DNA of 64,000 nt, from positions 1,307,493-1,371,492 of the forward strand of contig JACBWW010000041.1 of the NCBI GenBank assembly GCA_020086605.1, given 5' to 3'. Below are positions 59,831-64,000 of the stretch, in pieces. The position numbers and the translations under genes are program-made. Source of the DNA: Lanius collurio. Lineage: Eukaryota > Chordata > Aves > Passeriformes > Laniidae. The first letter of the stretch is position 1, and every line of letters begins with the position of its first letter. The notes beneath the pieces are model-generated. The model was not told where the DNA came from, made no database searches, and saw only the letters and a list, made by a program, of their open reading frames with translations.

Positions 59831-60997
59831 CCTCTAACAGTAAGGGGAAAAAAAGATTTAAAGACACTTACATGGAAAAGGCTGTTGCAGTTGAAGCATC
59901 TTAAATTTGTTTTGGTGTAAATATACCTAATTTTAGGGATACAGAGGCATTCATTTCCCCTTTGTGGTCTCAGACATTTTTGTGAAGTTAAAAAGTTCCA
60001 CTTGAATTTTTCCCCAGCTGGAGTAAGATGATTACCTGCTTTCCATCAGAAAGCAGGAGATGGTAGTGTCCAAAAAACCCCGATTCCAGGATTCTTCTCT
60101 GCAGCAGGAGAAACAGGGAGGGTTAAAGCAACTCTTATGCCAGAGGTATTAAAAAAACTCAGAAAAGCAGGTGATCCTTCCCTTCCATGTCACATTAGGA
60201 TCCCAAAGGCCAGAAGGGCTCTGGTTGGTGCTCTCTGGGAGGATTGATGTCAGAACACAAGACTCATCTACGAGGTAAGAAGCATAAAAGTTTAGGAGCA
60301 AGAATTTGACCCAGGAGTATCTTTTTTTTTTTTTTTTTATTTGGGAACCTGCCAGCATAAACAGTGAGTTGTTCTCAAGAATCATGGAATACAAACACCT
60401 CAGATTCCCTTTGGAGCACTTTAATAAGTAGGCTAAACAGAAATTCCTTGTGAAACCAGTTACACACTGCCTGTGTTTTATAGAGTGCTGCCCGTGGAGC
60501 CTGAGAAAGTACCAGAGCAGTTTTGCCCAGCTTTGGGGAAGCACAAAACTTTGCTGGCTGTAATGACATCATTCCAGGGAGCAGAGGGAATAAACATCTG
60601 CCTGAACAGGCTCGATGACTTTCAGCCTAAAATAAAGCCTTTTTTGCTCTCTAATAAGGCTTTGCACAGCAGGCGGACCCTGGCTAATGCAACAGCACCA
60701 CTCACAGGCCCTTTGCCCTCCTTGCCAAATGCTGCCCAGGCAGCCAGACGTGGCTTCCTGCACCTGCCATGGTGACACAGCCGGGGGGACACGCAGGGAG
60801 AAGGCAGAAGACTCCCCTGAGGAATGGGGCAGCAGGCTCCTGTCACCCTGCCTGTGGCTGAGGAGGGGGCTCCAGAGCTGGATCTGCCTCCCCAAAGGGC
60901 AGCATTGGAGCCTGAGGGATCCATTAATCCACAGAAAAAGGTGTTTTTTGTGATAGTGATGAAAAATCCCAGCTGAGCAGGGATAAGGGAGCAACAG

Positions 60998-61044
60998 AGC
61001 TCAGAGCTGGAGCAGCTCAGAGCTAGAGCAGCTCAGAGCTAGAG
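60998..61044. repeat. Tandem repeat, 16 bp, three copies
   Basis: AGCTCAGAGCTGGAGC followed by two copies of AGCTCAGAGCTAGAGC (the last lacks its final base). Each unit contains the small palindrome GAGCTC-like core AGCTCAGAGCT. Confidence 0.92.
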
Positions 61045-61946
61045 ACTGTGCTGTCTCTTTTCCCACTGTTCCAGGCACAGGATTTCACCTGGTGCTCCTC
61101 TCTCCATGCTTAGGTGAGGCAGGAGAAGGTTTCCCCTGACCCTTTCCACCTCTCCATCCACAGCCTTCCACCCACACGAAGACCAGGGTCCTCACCAAGA
61201 CAGGCCTGTGATTCCCAGGTTCACAGGCAAACAAAAATCCAGCTCTGGAAGTTAAAAACTCCCAGGGGAATATCACGAGGGCCAAATGGAAAGTGCACAC
61301 CTTCATCCCTCCCTTTTATCCGGTGCTTCCCAGACAGCTCCCTTCTCCCTCACGCTGCTCTGGGAGGTGAGACCTGTCCTGGCCGTGCTTCCAGCTCACA
61401 GCAGCCTCAGCTTCCCTGGTGCTGCCTCCTCCCAGGACATGGCAGGGCTCAGCTGGCTCCAGCTGTCAGAAGAGCTCAGGGCTCTCCGAGCAGGGGGGAT
61501 GATGCCGGTGACAAGTAGGTCACATCTCCCCGCCACCTGCAGGGCGCTGCTCAGCCAGACGTGGCTGCCACATTTGCCTCCAGTTAGCCACAGGACACCG
61601 TCACTGCGGGCAAGTGCTGGGCACGGGAGAGGTGGGAGAGATCCTGCTGCGCCGGGACCAGCCATGTGGAATGGCCAGACCCCGTCCTGGAGGGTGCGGA
61701 AGAGCCCAGAGACTGATGCACCTGGGCACGGGCATGTGCAGAGACCTGTCCTGGCCCTGCGCTGGGACGGGCTCACAGGGCTGAGCTGGCTTAGCCTGGG
61801 ATTAAAGGCACGCTCTGCAATTAGCGGCACACCCGGCTCCTTCCGGCATTCCCAGCCCCATCTGCGCAGGGTTTGGAGAGAGGGAATGTGAGGGTGTTCA
61901 TCCCCAGTCTATGGCCATCTCTCTGCTCGTCATGCCTTGGAATAAC

Positions 61947-62047
61947 AAAAAAAAAAAAAAAAAAAGTAATTTCCCTAATGCATCAGGATTTTTCCAGCCC
62001 TTTCTTTTTTTTTTTTTTTTTTTTTTTTTTGTGGGGGGGGGGGGGGG
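61947..62047. repeat. A19 run, 39-base spacer, T26-GT-G15 tract
   Basis: A19 at 61947-61965 faces T26 at 62005-62030 as an inverted pair, followed at once by G15 (62033-62047). Homopolymer lengths from sequencing are often unreliable. Confidence 0.85.
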
Positions 62048-62283
62048 AGATGGGGGGTGGGCAGAAATACAGCTAGAAACTGTAGAATCATAATGTTTTC
62101 CAGGAAAGAAAAACAAGGGCAGAGATGAAGGAATAGGCTTCCAATTAATGATTTGATGGATGTAGGAATGGTTCTTGTATGTTTTACAACTCCACTTTTT
62201 ATTCCTGGAATAATTTAATTTTTTTTCCTTTAGCAAATCATCTAAATTTGAGAGGAAATAGTACAAAATTAATACAGGGAGAG

Positions 62284-62325
62284 ATCATGGAATGGTTTGG
62301 GTGGGAAGCCCTATCTCTGGGCCTG
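62284..62325 (-). mobile_element. CR1 tail remnant, reversed
   Basis: ATCATGGAATGGTTTGGGTG followed by GGAAGCCCTATC is the inverted last part of a CR1 tail. Only about 30-40 bases are recognisable, so this is a very short copy. Confidence 0.6.
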
Positions 62326-62859
62326 TTCTGAGCAGGCTCCTGCCCATCGGCCACTCTTTGCAGGTGGACGTGGAAGTGATGGAGGCACTCAGGGAATGCT
62401 GATAGTTTTTCCCTACCTCTGGCAGTCTGGTCATTCAAAAGACTAATTGACCTCTTCCAATAGGGAGATATTTAAACAAGAGATGCCAAAAAGAATTGGA
62501 GCTTCTGCACAATGAAATCTGCAAGTATCCAACTTAAAATCCCCCCTGGATTGTCACCGGTCTGACTTCCAAGGACCGGTCACCTTGGCCAGCAGTGTCC
62601 AATCCTGCTGTAAATGCATTGGGCCAGGATGTCATTTTCCTGCCATGTAAAGACCCTCCAGACTGGGCTCCCAGGGCACTAATTCCAGGTGTTCTCTTCA
62701 CGGGAATAGCAGAGGAGCCTTCCCCTTGCCCAGAGGAGCTGCAGTGTTTCCCTGCCTGGGACAAAGGAGGTGGAAAACACGCTGGGTCAGTGCGAGGGCT
62801 TGTATGGAGCGGGTCATCCATGGGAATGGGAGACTTCCCGCTGCAGTTCCCATCGCCCT

Positions 62860-63500
62860 GCAGGCACGGACAGGTGACGCCGAGCCGGGACAAAGCGATG
62901 GTCGCGGCTCATCCCGGGACGAGCGGCCCCGAGGGGATTTAAACCCCGGGAATCGGCCCGGGCACCTTTTGCTCGCTCGGCGCCCGGTGCGGGTGGCAGC
63001 GGCCGGGCCGGGCTCCCACAGGTGAGGCGCGGGGGCCGCGAGGTCCCGTCCTGTACCTCCCTCTACCCCTCGTTCCTCCTGCCCTTATTGCCTCTTTCCT
63101 GTCCCCCCCACTTCCCTTCTCCCTCGCCTCCTCATGCCCCCTTTACCCCCCGCCTCCTTCCCCCGCAGCCGCGGGGCTCGGGGTGCCGGATAATAAAGCC
63201 CAGAGGGCCGGAGCCCGCCGCCCCCTGCCCTCGCTGGAGCCCCACACGGGGCCGGGCCCGCTCGGCGGGTGCCTCCATGCAGGTCACAAGCACCGCTTTC
63301 CCCACATCACACTGGGGGTCCCCGGAGGAGGACGGGCAGGTCCTGCGAGTTTGGGCTCAGAAATAAAGCCCAAGGTTCTTTTCTGGGACCAGACTGAGGA
63401 GAGCTGTGGAGGAACCCGGGGAGGAGCGGGGCCGGGTCGGGGGCACCGGAGCTGCCTCGGCCCTGCGGGCCCGAGGTGTCTCTCCCGGGCAGATTCTGTA
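62860..63500. promoter_or_regulatory. CpG island, likely promoter region
   Basis: CpG-dense stretch with runs such as GACGCCGAGCCGGGAC and GCAGCGGCCGGGCCGGG, in sharp contrast to the flanking sequence. A TTTAAA TATA-like motif is at 62938-62943. GC-box-like CCCCGCC sequence is at about 63147-63153. In birds such islands usually mark transcription starts. No protein gene can be assigned. Confidence 0.65.
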
Positions 63501-63568
63501 GGAGACAAAATGAACATTTTGGGGTAAAATCTGGGTTAATCTGCAGGGGAGAGAACGAACAGTTTGGG
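62970..63568 (+). ncRNA. Candidate non-coding exons (5' UTR or lncRNA) with a 147-bp intron
   Basis: A strong donor CAG|GTGAGG at 63022 is followed by a long pyrimidine-rich tract (63046-63166) that ends in CCCCGCAG, with acceptor AG at 63167-63168. A second strong donor, GG|GTAAGT, begins at 63569. This would give exons of about 62970-63021 and 63169-63568. The only ATG frame of note, 63277-63366, is 29 codons. It may be the 5' end of a neighbouring gene or a non-coding transcript; there is no expression evidence. Confidence 0.3.
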
Positions 63569-63779
63569 GTAAGTATGAGTTGATCGGTGCTCGCCGGAGG
63601 GACCAGCTCGGGCTGGTTCTGTGTTGCTGTGAATAATTTGCTTCATGAAAAGAGACACCTGAGACTGCCCAGGAATCCTGGGGTGGAGCCGGGAAGGAAA
63701 CCTGGTCTGACTGCGGGAATGGGAAGGGGGGTCAGGAGGGGCCCTGTCGGTCACTGGAGCCGCTGCCGCGAAGGCGCCG

Positions 63780-64000
63780 TGTGATGATGTATAGTGAGGT
63801 ATAAGGAACATATTGATTGTAGGATTGTCTGTAATGATGTGTAAGGAACATATTGATTGTAGGATTGTCTGTAGCGATGTATAAGGAACATATTGATTAT
63901 TGGGTTCTCTATAACAATGTATAAGGAACATATTGATTCCTGGACTATCTAATGATATATAACGATCGTACAACGAGATATATATAAAAAACTCTCCATC
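63780..64000 (+). mobile_element. Possible LTR start (U3-like) of an endogenous retroelement, partial
   Basis: An abrupt change from GC-rich to AT-rich sequence occurs at TGTGATGATG (63780), which could be the TG end of an LTR. The 40-bp array then resembles a U3 enhancer array, and a TATA-like motif (TATATATAAAAAA) at about 63979-63991 comes next. The element would run off the window, so no coding part can be seen. It could equally be a plain minisatellite. Confidence 0.35.
63783..63970. repeat. Tandem repeat, 40 bp, about 4 copies
   Basis: AAGGAACATATTGATT recurs at 63803, 63843, 63883 and 63923, an exact 40-bp period. The first two full units are almost identical; later ones diverge. A degenerate partial unit precedes and another may follow near 63961. 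The period is not a multiple of three, so it is not coding. Confidence 0.95.

Larger units (their letters stand above)
59831..62855. other. Flank downstream of ABTB2, no gene recognised
   Basis: Unique sequence with a T17 run at 60322-60338, a 16-bp triple repeat at 60998-61044, an A19 run at 61947-61965, a T26-GT-G15 tract at 62005-62047 and a short reversed CR1 tail near 62285. AATAAA at 60631-60636 is isolated. None of the open frames on either strand matches a protein I recognise. Confidence 0.7.

Noticed and set aside
60631..60636. AATAAA as the main ABTB2 transcript end
   Set aside because: It is 2.4 kb after the stop and has no obvious GT-rich element after it. Possible but less likely than the sites near 59.1 and 59.8 kb.
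63277..63366. 29-codon ATG frame in the CpG island as a protein gene
   Set aside because: Too short, GC-driven, and without a recognisable motif; more likely part of a 5' UTR or chance.

Overview
This is a piece of vertebrate nuclear genome, almost certainly from a bird and probably a songbird. The evidence is spliced exons with GT-AG introns, no bacterial gene layout, and several 5'-truncated CR1 retroposon pieces whose tails match the avian (passerine-like) CR1 type. The species is my inference; no marker in the window names it.

The window is dominated by one gene on the + strand, ABTB2 (ankyrin repeat and BTB domain containing 2). The large first exon lies upstream, outside the window. 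Bases 1-24744 are the 3' part of intron 1. Sixteen exons, which I number 2 to 17, follow between 24745 and 58230. Every junction is GT-AG and all phases agree. Together they encode 729 residues, counting the split first Gly, ending in a TGA. Domains in order are: a stretch with a histone-fold-like half (exon 4), ankyrin repeats (exons 6-10), a linker (exons 10-12), a BTB/POZ domain (exons 13-15) and a BACK-like helical tail (exons 16-17). The paralogue ABTB3/BTBD11 is ruled out by the C-terminal end and by many internal residues.

Layout: 1-24744 intron 1 (three CR1 pieces, one 62-bp minisatellite, AT-rich homeodomain-type motifs); 24745-27661 exons 2-3; 27662-43656 a 16-kb intron 3; 43657-45241 exons 4-5; 48280-54534 exons 6-14, tightly packed; 56138-58230 exons 15-17; 58231 to about 59.1-59.8 kb the 3' UTR; 59.8-62.85 kb a flank in which I see no gene; 62.86-63.5 kb a CpG island with splice-like signals on the + strand, possibly the 5' end of another transcription unit; 63.78-64.0 kb a 40-bp tandem array ending in a TATA-like motif, possibly the start of an LTR.

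I found no complete second protein gene, tRNA, rRNA or CRISPR array. Many open frames in the introns are chance frames or antisense shadows of GC-rich exons. Points worth a second look are the histone-like segment in an ankyrin/BTB protein, the CpG island with lined-up splice signals, the array at the right edge, the intronic minisatellite, the paired STAT-type hairpin in intron 3, and the apparent absence of NAT10 exons where mammalian gene order would place them.
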